NCBI GenBank assembly: GCA_002356455.1
Contig: AP017968.1
Coordinates: 558,001 to 622,000, forward strand
Source: Fusobacterium varium
Lineage (GTDB): Bacteria; Fusobacteriota; Fusobacteriia; Fusobacteriales; Fusobacteriaceae
Direction: 5' to 3'
Length of the DNA: 64,000 bases
Part shown: one piece after another, positions 38,048 through 46,185 of the stretch
How the letters are laid out: each line of letters begins with the position of its first letter
Numbering within the stretch: the stretch's first letter is position 1
Made by a program: the position numbers and the translations under genes
The notes under the pieces: model-generated
Seen by the model: only the letters and a program-made list of their open reading frames with translations
Database searches by the model: none
What the model was told of the DNA's origin: nothing

Positions 38048-39409
38048 TTATTTATCTCCTGGATAAAATTTTGGATTTGAGAAATAATCTTTAGTCTGCT
38101 CAACAACTTTAGGGAATAAAACAACCAATGCTATCATGTTAGGAATAACAACTAATCCCATAGCCAAGTCTTGAATAGTCCAAACAAGACTGATTTTAGT
38201 TATTGAGCCAATAATGCATAAGAAAGGGAATACATATCTGCATTTTTCAGTTACTTTAGGTCCAAAAGCATAAGTAAAACTTTTTGCTGCATTGAACCAT
38301 TGTCCCATTAAAGTAGTGAAGCAGAATACTAATAATGAAAGAGTAGCAGCATGCTTCAATGGAGACCATACAGTACCAAATGCTTCAATGGCCATTACTG
38401 AACCAGGAGTATTTGTTTTATATAGACCAGTAACTCCAACAATAAGAGCAGTAATTATACAAACTATGATAGTATCTAAAAAAACTTCTGTAACTCCAGC
38501 AATTCCTTCTCTGCAGGGATGTTCAACTATTGCAGAACCATGAGCAAAAGGAGCAGTACCTTCTCCAGCTTCATTGGAATACATACCACGAGTGATACCA
38601 TATTGCAGAGCTCTTGCCATAACATATCCTCCAGTTCCTCCAGCAGCAGCTTTTAAAGAAAATGCTTCTTTGAAGATAGTTGCAAATATGATTGGAATCT
38701 GATGAGCATTTAATAAAATAACTAAAACTCCAGCACAGATATAAAAGATTGACATTATAGGAACAAGAGCAGTTGCAATATTAGCAACTCTTTTAAGTCC
38801 TCCAAGTGTAATAGCCATAAGAAGGCATATTAAAATTATTCCAGTGACATATGTTGGAATATTATAATTAGAATTTAGTATACCAGCAATAGTATTTGAT
38901 TGAACAAGATTTGCTCCCATCATTTTTGTACACATAAGTACTGCAATAACAACACCAAGCCAAGGCATTTTTAAACCATCTCTGATATAATACATGGGTC
39001 CACTTAATATGTTCCCTTCTGAATCTTTTCCACGATATAATTGAGAAAGAACTATTTCACCATATTTCAATGCCATTCCAAAAAATGCAGCTACCCACAT
39101 CCAAAATACAGAACCCATACCACCAGCAGTAATAGCTGTAGCTATTCCAACAACATTTCCTCCACCTACATTTCCAGCAAGAGTTACCATCATTGCTTTG
39201 AAAGAAGGAATAGATCCTTCACCTTTTTCATCATTTCTAGATTTAAAAGATTCTATAAGTGTTTTTCTCATTATAAATCCAAAATATCTTACTTGAATAA
39301 ATCCATTTGTGAAAGTATAAAGTATTCCAAGTCCTAGTAAGATAAAAACAAGCCATCTCCCCCATATTATTCCATTGATTCCTTCTAATAGAAATTCAAA
39401 TTGGTCCAT
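38048..39409 (-). CDS. Sodium:alanine symporter (AGCS family)
   Basis: 453 residues with about ten membrane segments. The family motifs 'AGNVGGGNVVGIATAITAGG' near residue 78 and 'ITRGMYSNEAGEGTAPFAHG' near 273 are intact. Family members import alanine or glycine with Na+. GGGAGGAG lies before the ATG on the minus strand. It follows the glycerophosphodiesterase gene after 31 bases, so the two are probably one transcript ending at the hairpin at 37991-38038. Confidence 0.92.
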   Translation of the reverse strand: MDQFEFLLEGINGIIWGRWLVFILLGLGILYTFTNGFIQVRYFGFIMRKTLIESFKSRNDEKGEGSIPSFKAMMVTLAGNVGGGNVVGIATAITAGGMGSVFWMWVAAFFGMALKYGEIVLSQLYRGKDSEGNILSGPMYYIRDGLKMPWLGVVIAVLMCTKMMGANLVQSNTIAGILNSNYNIPTYVTGIILICLLMAITLGGLKRVANIATALVPIMSIFYICAGVLVILLNAHQIPIIFATIFKEAFSLKAAAGGTGGYVMARALQYGITRGMYSNEAGEGTAPFAHGSAIVEHPCREGIAGVTEVFLDTIIVCIITALIVGVTGLYKTNTPGSVMAIEAFGTVWSPLKHAATLSLLVFCFTTLMGQWFNAAKSFTYAFGPKVTEKCRYVFPFLCIIGSITKISLVWTIQDLAMGLVVIPNMIALVVLFPKVVEQTKDYFSNPKFYPGDK

Positions 39410-39440
39410 ATTAACTCCTCCCAGTATTTTTATATAAAAT

Positions 39441-40169
39441 TTATTTATATTCTTTAATTAATTCTCCAGTTAAATCTGGAAAATTTCCAATAATAATATC
39501 TATACCTTTTTCAATTAAATAACGAATATCACTTTCTTTATTTACTGTATATGTATTTATTTCTATTCCATATTTTTTAATTTCATTTATGATTTCAGGT
39601 GTTAAATTATAATGTATGGGATGATAACATTGAATACCTAAATCATGTGTGTATTTACCAGCATTAATAAGCCAGCTTTCAGATAAAAGACCATATTTTA
39701 AATCTGGAGCCAACTCTTTCATACGAAGTATACTATAATGATTGAAACTTGAAATTATTACCTTTTTTTCTATTTTATATTCCTGTATAAGTTCCCATAC
39801 TTTTTCTTCAATACCAATGTATTCAAGAATTCCTGTTTTAAGTTCAATGTTAGTTACAATGTTTTTATCTTTTACAAGTTCTAAATATTCTCTTAATGTT
39901 GGAATTTTATTGAATCCCATTTGACCATGATAGATAAATGAAGCATCAAATTTACATAATTCTTCATAAGTATAATCAGATACTAATCCTTTTCCATTAG
40001 TAGTACGATCTATTGTTTCATCATGAATGATAACTATTTCTTCATCTTTTGTAAGTTGGACATCAAGTTCTATTCCATCAGCACCAAATTCTATGGCTTT
40101 TTTAAAGGCAAGCATGGTATTTTCAGGATATTTTCCACTAAATCCTCTATGAGCAAAATTTTTTATCAT
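39441..40169 (-). CDS. Glycerophosphodiester phosphodiesterase
   Basis: Splits glycerophosphodiesters into glycerol-3-phosphate and alcohol. It is about 242 residues. The GDPD motifs are present: 'HRGFSGKYPENTM' near the N-terminus, 'IELDVQLTKD', and 'IHDETIDRTTNGKG' with the catalytic His. No signal peptide is seen, so it is cytosolic (UgpQ type). A TTG at 40184 is in frame but belongs to the ribosome binding site region TTGGAGGAAG, so ATG 40169 is the start. Confidence 0.9.
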   Translation of the reverse strand: MIKNFAHRGFSGKYPENTMLAFKKAIEFGADGIELDVQLTKDEEIVIIHDETIDRTTNGKGLVSDYTYEELCKFDASFIYHGQMGFNKIPTLREYLELVKDKNIVTNIELKTGILEYIGIEEKVWELIQEYKIEKKVIISSFNHYSILRMKELAPDLKYGLLSESWLINAGKYTHDLGIQCYHPIHYNLTPEIINEIKKYGIEINTYTVNKESDIRYLIEKGIDIIIGNFPDLTGELIKEYK

Positions 40170-40544
40170 TTTTTCTTCCTCCAATTCTCAAAAATCATAC
40201 TTTAGATAATAATATATTTTTCATACTTTTACTAGTTTTTTTACAATATTTTTACAAAAAAATAAACTAAAATAAATCTATGACCTTTCATAGAGATATT
40301 TTAGCCTTCACTTTTCTCCGCTAATATATTAAATTAATGCTTAACGATTGAAATTATATCAAAAAGAACTAATTTTGTCAAATGCGAAAATGAATTTTAT
40401 AGAATTCTTTGAAATAAAAGCAAAATTTTGATTTTAAATAAAAATTTAATGAAAAATAAAAAAATAAGAGGATAATAACAAAAAATTTCAAATAATCAAT
40501 ATAGAATAATTATAATAAAATATTTGATTTTTTTAGAAGTTAAT
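40170..40544. other. AT-rich intergenic region, no gene seen
   Basis: About 375 bases between the divergent glycerophosphodiesterase and copper operons. It has no reading frame with a ribosome binding site and no T-run hairpin. One small stem, CTATGA/TCATAG near 40278-40293, is visible. It presumably holds the minus-strand promoter of the glycerophosphodiesterase, which I could not place with confidence. Confidence 0.5.
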
Positions 40545-40560
40545 ATAGGGGTATATGGTT
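40545..40560. promoter_or_regulatory. Candidate second (upstream) CsoR-type half site
   Basis: ATAGGGGTATATGGTT repeats the left arm of the operator at 40611-40627, about 66 bases upstream and ahead of the -35. Confidence 0.45.
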
Positions 40561-40578
40561 AAAGTTCATTAAAATATA

Positions 40579-40607
40579 TTGACTTTTATAGAAAAGTGAG
40601 TTACTAT
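40579..40607 (+). promoter_or_regulatory. Promoter of the copper operon
   Basis: TTGACT (40579-40584), 17-bp spacer, TACTAT (40602-40607). The predicted start point near 40614 falls inside the palindrome at 40611-40627, a position suited to repression. Confidence 0.75.
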
Positions 40608-40610
40608 TAT

Positions 40611-40627
40611 ATAGGGGTATACCCTAT
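40611..40627. promoter_or_regulatory. Candidate CsoR-type operator
   Basis: ATAGGGGTATACCCTAT is a near-perfect G/C-arm, AT-centre palindrome (one base short of symmetric), the form bound by CsoR-family repressors. A CsoR-domain protein is encoded in the same operon. It overlaps the predicted transcription start. Confidence 0.7.
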
Positions 40628-40652
40628 AATTTAAAATTAGGAGGTATTATTT

Positions 40653-40850
40653 ATGAAAAGAATAATAAAAATAGATGGTATGGGTTGTCAAAAATGTGTG
40701 GCACATGTAAAAGAGGCTTTAGAAGGGTTAGATGAAATTAAATTATTAGATGTAAAAATTGGAGAGGCATCTGTTGATATTCCAGAAGGATATGATTTTA
40801 AAAAAATAATTGAAGCATTAGATGATGCAGGATACGAGGTTGAGGAATAA
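40653..40850 (+). CDS. copZ: Copper chaperone (HMA domain)
   Basis: 65 residues forming a single heavy-metal-associated domain. The metal-binding motif is G-M-G-C-Q-K-C near residues 10-16. Copper chaperones of this kind bind Cu(I) and deliver it to a CopA ATPase or a CsoR repressor. AGGAGGT lies before the ATG. The last base is shared with the start of copA (ATGA-type overlap), showing tight coupling. Confidence 0.92.
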   Translation: MKRIIKIDGMGCQKCVAHVKEALEGLDEIKLLDVKIGEASVDIPEGYDFKKIIEALDDAGYEVEE

Positions 40851-43321
40851 TGAAAAAGAATTATCAACTTGGCGGCATAAGCTGCCAAGTTTGTGTTAAT
40901 AAAATAGAAAAAAGATTATCTAAATTGGAGGGAATAAAAGAAGCAATTGTTAACCTTTCCACAGAAAAACTTTCAGTTGATTATGATGAAACAATTTTAA
41001 AAGAAGAAATAATAATAAAAACTGTAAAAAAATTAGGATATGAAATAGAGGAAGAATCAGACTTAAAAGATGTAGAATTAGATATTGATGGAATAAGCTG
41101 TCAAGTTTGTGTTAATAAAATAGAAAAGAAAGTTTCAAAACTTAATGGAGTAAAATCAGTAATAGTAAATTTAGCTAACAGCAGAGGAAAAATTGTTTAT
41201 GATTCAGATGTTATTAAACTTTCAGAAATCCTTGAAGTAATGAAAAAAATGGGATATACTGGAACTAAACATGAAGAATCTTCTGAAAACCTAAAAGACA
41301 GAGAAAAGGAAGAACACTTAAAGAGAGAGTTTTTAGAATTTAAAATAGCAATTATTTTTTCTGCTATTGTTTTCTACATAGCTATGGGAACAATGGTAGG
41401 ACTTCCAGTTCCAGCTATTATTTCTCCAGATATTAATCCACTGAATTTTGCAATAGTACAGTTTATCCTTGCACTGCCAGTGGTTTACATAGGAAGAAGA
41501 TTTTATATTGTGGGAATTAGACAGTTATTCATGAAAAGTCCGAGCATGGATTCATTAATAGCTACTGGGACAGGATCTGCCTTGATTTATAGCATATATG
41601 GAACTTTTAAAATAGCAGAAGGAAATTATCACTATGTTCATTCTTTGTATTTTGAATCAGCAGTAGTTATTCTTGCACTTATACTTTTAGGAAAGTATCT
41701 TGAAGGCATGAGTAAAGGGAAAACTTCAGAAGCTATAAAAAAACTTATGAGTTTGAAAAGTAAAAAAGCTAATCTTATAAGAAATGGAGAAATAGTACAG
41801 GTAGATATAGAAGAAGTAGAGAAAGGTGAAATTCTTTTGGTAAAGCCTGGAGAAAGTATCCCAGTTGATGGAAAAGTAATAGATGGAAATAGTACTGTGG
41901 ATGAATCTATGCTGACAGGAGAGAGCATTCCAATAGATAAGGCATCAGGAGATATAGTTTATGGGGCTAGTATCAATAAAAATGGAAGTCTTAAAATAGA
42001 AGCAACAGCAGTTGGAAAGGATACTGTAATATCTAAAATTATAAAATTGGTAGAAAATGCTCAAGGTTCAAAAGCTCCTATTGCTAAAATAGCAGATAAA
42101 GTATCAGCATATTTTGTTCCAATAGTAATGCTCATAGCAACAGCAGCAGGGGTTATTTGGTACTACTTAGGAAGTCAAGGTATTGTAGAAATAAATAATA
42201 CTCCTTCTATTTTTGCACTTACTATATTTATTTCAGTAATGGTAATTGCATGTCCATGTTCATTGGGACTTGCTACACCTACAGCAATAATGGTAGGAAC
42301 AGGGAGAGGGGCAGAATTAGGAATATTAATAAAATCTGGTGAAGCATTAGAAAAAGCTCATAAAATAAATACTGTAGTTTTCGATAAAACAGGAACATTG
42401 ACAGAAGGAAAACCTAAAGTAACAGATATATTAACTATGAAAGAATATAAGGAAAATGATATATTACAAATAGCTGGAGCACTCGAACTTCATTCAGAAC
42501 ATCCATTAGGAGAGGCTATTGTAGAAGAAGCAAAAAATAGAGGACTTGTATTTCCACAAGTAAATGATTTTATTTCTATAACTGGACAGGGAGTTTATGG
42601 TAAAATAGAAGAAAGTGAAGTATTGATAGGAAATATTAAACTCATGAAGGCTAAAAACATAGAAATAACTATGAAAAAAGAATTAGATGAGTTAGCATCT
42701 CAAGGAAAAACTCCAATGTATATGGCAATAGATGGAAAGTTTTTAGGAATAATAGCAGTTGCTGATGTAATGAAAGAAGAAGCTATTGATACTATTAAAG
42801 AACTGAAAACAAGAGGATACAAGATTGGAATGATTACTGGAGATAATAAAATAACAGCTGAAGCTATAGGAAAACAAGTTGGAATAGATATGATATTTGC
42901 TGAAGTTACACCTGAGGATAAATATTTGAAAGTAAAAGAATTACAGGAAGAAGGCTATAATGTAGCTATGGTAGGAGATGGAATAAATGATTCGCCAGCC
43001 CTTGTACAGGCTGATGTAGGAATAGCCATAGGCGGAGGAACAGATATTGCTATGGAAAGTGCAGATATCGTTTTGATGAAAAGAAATTTAAAAGATGTAC
43101 TTACTGCAATGGATTTAAGTAATGCCACTATCAGAAATATAAAACAAAATTTATTCTGGGCTTTTATATATAATACTTTAGGAATACCAATAGCTGCTGG
43201 AGTACTTTATCCTTTCACAGGACATCTTTTGAATCCTATGATAGCTGGAGGAGCAATGGCTATGAGTTCTGTTTCAGTAGTAACTAATGCATTGAGACTT
43301 AAAAAATTTAAAAAGCAGTAA
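40850..43321 (+). CDS. copA: Copper-exporting P1B-type ATPase
   Basis: 823 residues. Two N-terminal HMA domains have the same 'GISCQVCVNKIEK' motif (Cys12/Cys15 and Cys84/Cys87). Then membrane helices, the CPC metal site in 'IACPCSLGLATPT', the phosphorylation site 'VFDKTGTLTEGKP', the HP motif 'LHSEHPLGEAI', and 'VGDGINDSPALVQADVGIAIG'. CPC plus the HMA pair fits Cu(I)/Ag(I) export (CopA type). No terminator separates it from the regulator gene 15 bases later. Confidence 0.95.
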   Translation: MKKNYQLGGISCQVCVNKIEKRLSKLEGIKEAIVNLSTEKLSVDYDETILKEEIIIKTVKKLGYEIEEESDLKDVELDIDGISCQVCVNKIEKKVSKLNGVKSVIVNLANSRGKIVYDSDVIKLSEILEVMKKMGYTGTKHEESSENLKDREKEEHLKREFLEFKIAIIFSAIVFYIAMGTMVGLPVPAIISPDINPLNFAIVQFILALPVVYIGRRFYIVGIRQLFMKSPSMDSLIATGTGSALIYSIYGTFKIAEGNYHYVHSLYFESAVVILALILLGKYLEGMSKGKTSEAIKKLMSLKSKKANLIRNGEIVQVDIEEVEKGEILLVKPGESIPVDGKVIDGNSTVDESMLTGESIPIDKASGDIVYGASINKNGSLKIEATAVGKDTVISKIIKLVENAQGSKAPIAKIADKVSAYFVPIVMLIATAAGVIWYYLGSQGIVEINNTPSIFALTIFISVMVIACPCSLGLATPTAIMVGTGRGAELGILIKSGEALEKAHKINTVVFDKTGTLTEGKPKVTDILTMKEYKENDILQIAGALELHSEHPLGEAIVEEAKNRGLVFPQVNDFISITGQGVYGKIEESEVLIGNIKLMKAKNIEITMKKELDELASQGKTPMYMAIDGKFLGIIAVADVMKEEAIDTIKELKTRGYKIGMITGDNKITAEAIGKQVGIDMIFAEVTPEDKYLKVKELQEEGYNVAMVGDGINDSPALVQADVGIAIGGGTDIAMESADIVLMKRNLKDVLTAMDLSNATIRNIKQNLFWAFIYNTLGIPIAAGVLYPFTGHLLNPMIAGGAMAMSSVSVVTNALRLKKFKKQ

Positions 43322-43336
43322 CAAGGGGGATCAAAG

Positions 43337-43915
43337 ATGGAAAAGCTAAAGAGAACCTGTATATCTGATGAGTGTATGAGTAAGGAATGTCCAGCATTTA
43401 AAAAAAAGCTGGAGGCCAGAATAAATAGAATAGAGGGTCAGATTAGGGGAATAGGAAAAATGCTGGTAAATAAAATTGGCTGTGATGATGTCCTTAATCA
43501 GATATCATCTGTAAAATCTGCTTTGAATGGAGTATCAAAATTGATACTTGAATCACATATAAGAAATTGTGTGGTTAATGATATAAAAGCAGGAGCAGAG
43601 GATGAAATAATTTCTGAACTTGTGCAAACATTAAATAAAATGATTGACAAAACAAGTAAAAAGGTAAAAGAAGATTTACCAGAAATGATAAAAAAAATAG
43701 AAATACAGGTAGGAAAAATAAAAGAACTTGTAGAGGAAGAACACTGTAATGAAGTTCTTAATGAAATATCTCTAGTAAAGGGAGAACTTGATGGAGTATC
43801 AAAGCTGGTACTTGAATCACATATCAAAAATTGTATAGTGAGAGATATAAAATCAGGAAATGAAGACAGGGTCATCACAGAACTTTTATATACATTGAAT
43901 AAAATGATAAAGTAA
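43337..43915 (+). CDS. csoR: Tandem-duplicated CsoR-family metal-sensing repressor
   Basis: 192 residues made of two CsoR domains where one (~90-120) is usual. Repeat 1 (~21-105) has C49, H74 and C78. Repeat 2 (~112-192) has C137, H162 and C166. Both keep the 25- and 4-residue spacing of the CsoR Cu(I) site (C36/H61/C65 in M. tuberculosis). Repeat 1 keeps 'RINRIEGQIRGIGKM', the DNA-contact helix. Repeat 2 reads 'KKIEIQVGKIKEL' and seems to have lost it. Three more cysteines (C8, C13, C18) form an unusual N-terminal cluster. It probably represses this operon from the palindrome at 40611 until copper binds. AAGGGGG precedes the ATG. Confidence 0.88.
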   Translation: MEKLKRTCISDECMSKECPAFKKKLEARINRIEGQIRGIGKMLVNKIGCDDVLNQISSVKSALNGVSKLILESHIRNCVVNDIKAGAEDEIISELVQTLNKMIDKTSKKVKEDLPEMIKKIEIQVGKIKELVEEEHCNEVLNEISLVKGELDGVSKLVLESHIKNCIVRDIKSGNEDRVITELLYTLNKMIK

Positions 43916-43943
43916 GGAAAAGATTTTATGATTAGGGGGCTTT

Positions 43944-44609
43944 ATGAAAAAGATACTCGTAGTAGATGATGAATGGAAAATAAGAAAACTCATAAAGGAT
44001 TATCTTGTGAGAGAAGGATATAGTGTGGATGAAGCTGGAGATGGAGAGGAAGGATTGGAGCTCTTTTTCCAAACTACATATGATATTGTTATTCTGGATA
44101 TAATGATGCCGAAAATAGATGGTTGGAGTGTGTGCAGAAAAATAAGAGAAGAATCACAGGTTCCTATTATTATGCTTACAGCCAGAGCAGATGAGAGTGA
44201 TCAACTATTTGGATTCGAACTTGAAACAGATGAATATATGATAAAGCCTTTTAATCCTAAATTGTTAGTGGCAAAAGTAAAAGCTTTACTGAGAAGAGAT
44301 GGAAAAATAGTAGATAAAACATATCTTGAATTTGGAGATCTTATTATAGATACTTCTAAAAGAGAAGTAAAATTAGGAGATGTAATACTTGAACTTACTC
44401 CAAAAGAATATGATCTTTTATATTTTTTTATAGAAAATAAGGGATTGGCCTTATCTAGAGAAAAGATTTTAAATTCAGTATGGGGTTGGGATTATTTTGG
44501 TGATTCAAGAACTGTAGACACACATATAAAAAGATTAAGAAAAAAAATAGGAGATAATTTTATCCAAACAGTGAGAGGATTTGGATATAAATTCGAGGGA
44601 GACAAATGA
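43944..44609 (+). CDS. OmpR-family response regulator
   Basis: 221 residues. A receiver domain with phospho-acceptor Asp52 in 'VILDIMMPKIDGW' and the acidic pocket 'VVDDE', then an OmpR/PhoB winged helix ending in 'TVDTHIKRLRKKIGDNFI' and 'VRGFGYKFE'. The usual 'GADDY' is replaced by 'ELETDEY' before 'IKPF', a mild variation. It lies 28 bases after the CsoR-family gene and overlaps the kinase gene by 4 bases (ATGA). It could respond to copper or envelope stress caused by it, but that is inference from position. Confidence 0.92.
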   Translation: MKKILVVDDEWKIRKLIKDYLVREGYSVDEAGDGEEGLELFFQTTYDIVILDIMMPKIDGWSVCRKIREESQVPIIMLTARADESDQLFGFELETDEYMIKPFNPKLLVAKVKALLRRDGKIVDKTYLEFGDLIIDTSKREVKLGDVILELTPKEYDLLYFFIENKGLALSREKILNSVWGWDYFGDSRTVDTHIKRLRKKIGDNFIQTVRGFGYKFEGDK

Positions 44610-46042
44610 AGATAAGATGGAAAATATTTTTCCTGATGTTCAGTGTAGTAGTTATGATAATCTTAGGGTTATTAGTAACAAATAGTATATATCTGGAAAA
44701 ATTCTATATAAAAAACAAGAAAGAAAAACTTGTGGAACTAGGAAAAATACTTGTCGATCCTAAATATGTTATAGATTTTCAAAATCTTGAAATGCATTCA
44801 AATGTCGCCATACTTATAAAGAAAAATCAAGAACTATATAAACTTGAAACTGAGTCAATACTTTCTAAAGGAGAGATAGATAGTATAGCACGAAAACTTA
44901 GAGAAAATGAGTATGTTTTTGAAGAAATAACACTACTTGACTATAGAGGAAAAGTTTTAATACTTTTTATGCCTTATAGAAGTGATAGATATATTGAAAT
45001 AATAACTCCTCTCAGTTTTATTCAAGAGGGATTGGAAATATCTACAAGATATCATCTTCTGATAATAATGCTGGCTCTGGTAATAGGATCTTCTATGTCA
45101 TTTATATTTTCTAAAAAAATGACTGATCCTATATTGGAAATAAAAGAGATAACTCAAAAAATTTCAGAACTTGATTTTAACAGAAAATTTGAAAAAGACA
45201 GCAAAGATGAAATTGGAGAATTAGGTTATGCTATTAATAGAATGGGAGAAACACTGGAAAAAAGCATAGATGAGTTAAATAAAGTCAATAAAAAACTTAT
45301 GCTGGATATTGAAAATGAAAAAAGATTAGACAAATTGAGAAAAGAGTTTATAGCAAGTGTCAGTCATGAATTAAAAACACCTATATCAATAATACAAGGA
45401 TATGCACAAGGACTTGTTGAAAATGTTGCAAATGAAGAAGATAAAAACTTCTATTGTGAAGTTATTATGGAAGAAAGTTTAAAAATGGATTCACTAGTTA
45501 AAGAACTTTTATTAATATCACAGATGGAATCAGGATATTTTAAAATGGATATAGAAGAGATAAATTTCTATCCTATAATAAAGGATATAAGAGATAAGTA
45601 TTCTTCTAAATATAAAAGAGTAATTTATAATGGAAGCAAAGAAATTTTTGTTTTGTGTGATGAAAAATATATTGAAAGAGTACTGGATAACTTAGTGGTG
45701 AATGCTTTAAAATATTCTTCTGGTGAAAGAGATATAATTATAACTGCAGAAGATATCGGAAATAAGGAAAGAATAATTGTGAGCAATGAAACAGATAGAC
45801 TAACTGAAGGAGATTTAGATAGTATATGGACGCCATTTTATAGACTGGATAAAGTTAGAGATAGAGACGGACATGGGTTGGGTCTGTCCATTGTAAGAGG
45901 AATATTAGAAAATCATAAAAGTAAATTTGGAGTATATTTTTCAGAAGAAAAGGTTGTAAATTTTTGGTTTGAACTAGCTAAAAGGACAGATGATATAAAA
46001 GATGTCTATGATGACGAAGAATTAGAAGCAGAAGAAGTATAG
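44606..46042 (+). CDS. Sensor histidine kinase
   Basis: 478 residues. Membrane helix 1 is at ~10-30, an extracytoplasmic sensor at ~35-145, helix 2 at ~150-170, HAMP (~172-225), HisKA with His254 in 'SVSHELKTPISI', and HATPase with 'NALKYS', 'FYRLDKVRDRDGHGLGLSI'. The sensor region has few His or Met residues, so direct copper sensing as in CusS is not obvious. It pairs with the response regulator just upstream through a 4-base overlap. Confidence 0.92.
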   Translation: MKIRWKIFFLMFSVVVMIILGLLVTNSIYLEKFYIKNKKEKLVELGKILVDPKYVIDFQNLEMHSNVAILIKKNQELYKLETESILSKGEIDSIARKLRENEYVFEEITLLDYRGKVLILFMPYRSDRYIEIITPLSFIQEGLEISTRYHLLIIMLALVIGSSMSFIFSKKMTDPILEIKEITQKISELDFNRKFEKDSKDEIGELGYAINRMGETLEKSIDELNKVNKKLMLDIENEKRLDKLRKEFIASVSHELKTPISIIQGYAQGLVENVANEEDKNFYCEVIMEESLKMDSLVKELLLISQMESGYFKMDIEEINFYPIIKDIRDKYSSKYKRVIYNGSKEIFVLCDEKYIERVLDNLVVNALKYSSGERDIIITAEDIGNKERIIVSNETDRLTEGDLDSIWTPFYRLDKVRDRDGHGLGLSIVRGILENHKSKFGVYFSEEKVVNFWFELAKRTDDIKDVYDDEELEAEEV

Positions 46043-46104
46043 TTTAGAAATAAAGATGATTTATATATTGTGGAGCATTCATGTCATGTATGTGATTAAA
46101 TATA

Positions 46105-46133
46105 TTGACTTTACATAATGATGAGTATATACT
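46105..46133 (+). promoter_or_regulatory. Promoter of atoE
   Basis: TTGACT (46105-46110), 17-bp spacer, TATACT (46128-46133), 53 bases before the atoE ATG. No hairpin terminator for the upstream kinase gene was found in this gap. Confidence 0.7.
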
Positions 46134-46185
46134 TAGAATAGGAAATTTCGTTTTTCAAATTTAAGGATTATGAGGGAGGAAAGAA

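Noticed and set aside
40170-40544. AT-rich stretch as a replication origin
   Set aside because: No DnaA boxes were seen and no dnaA/dnaN lies nearby. AT richness is general in this genome.
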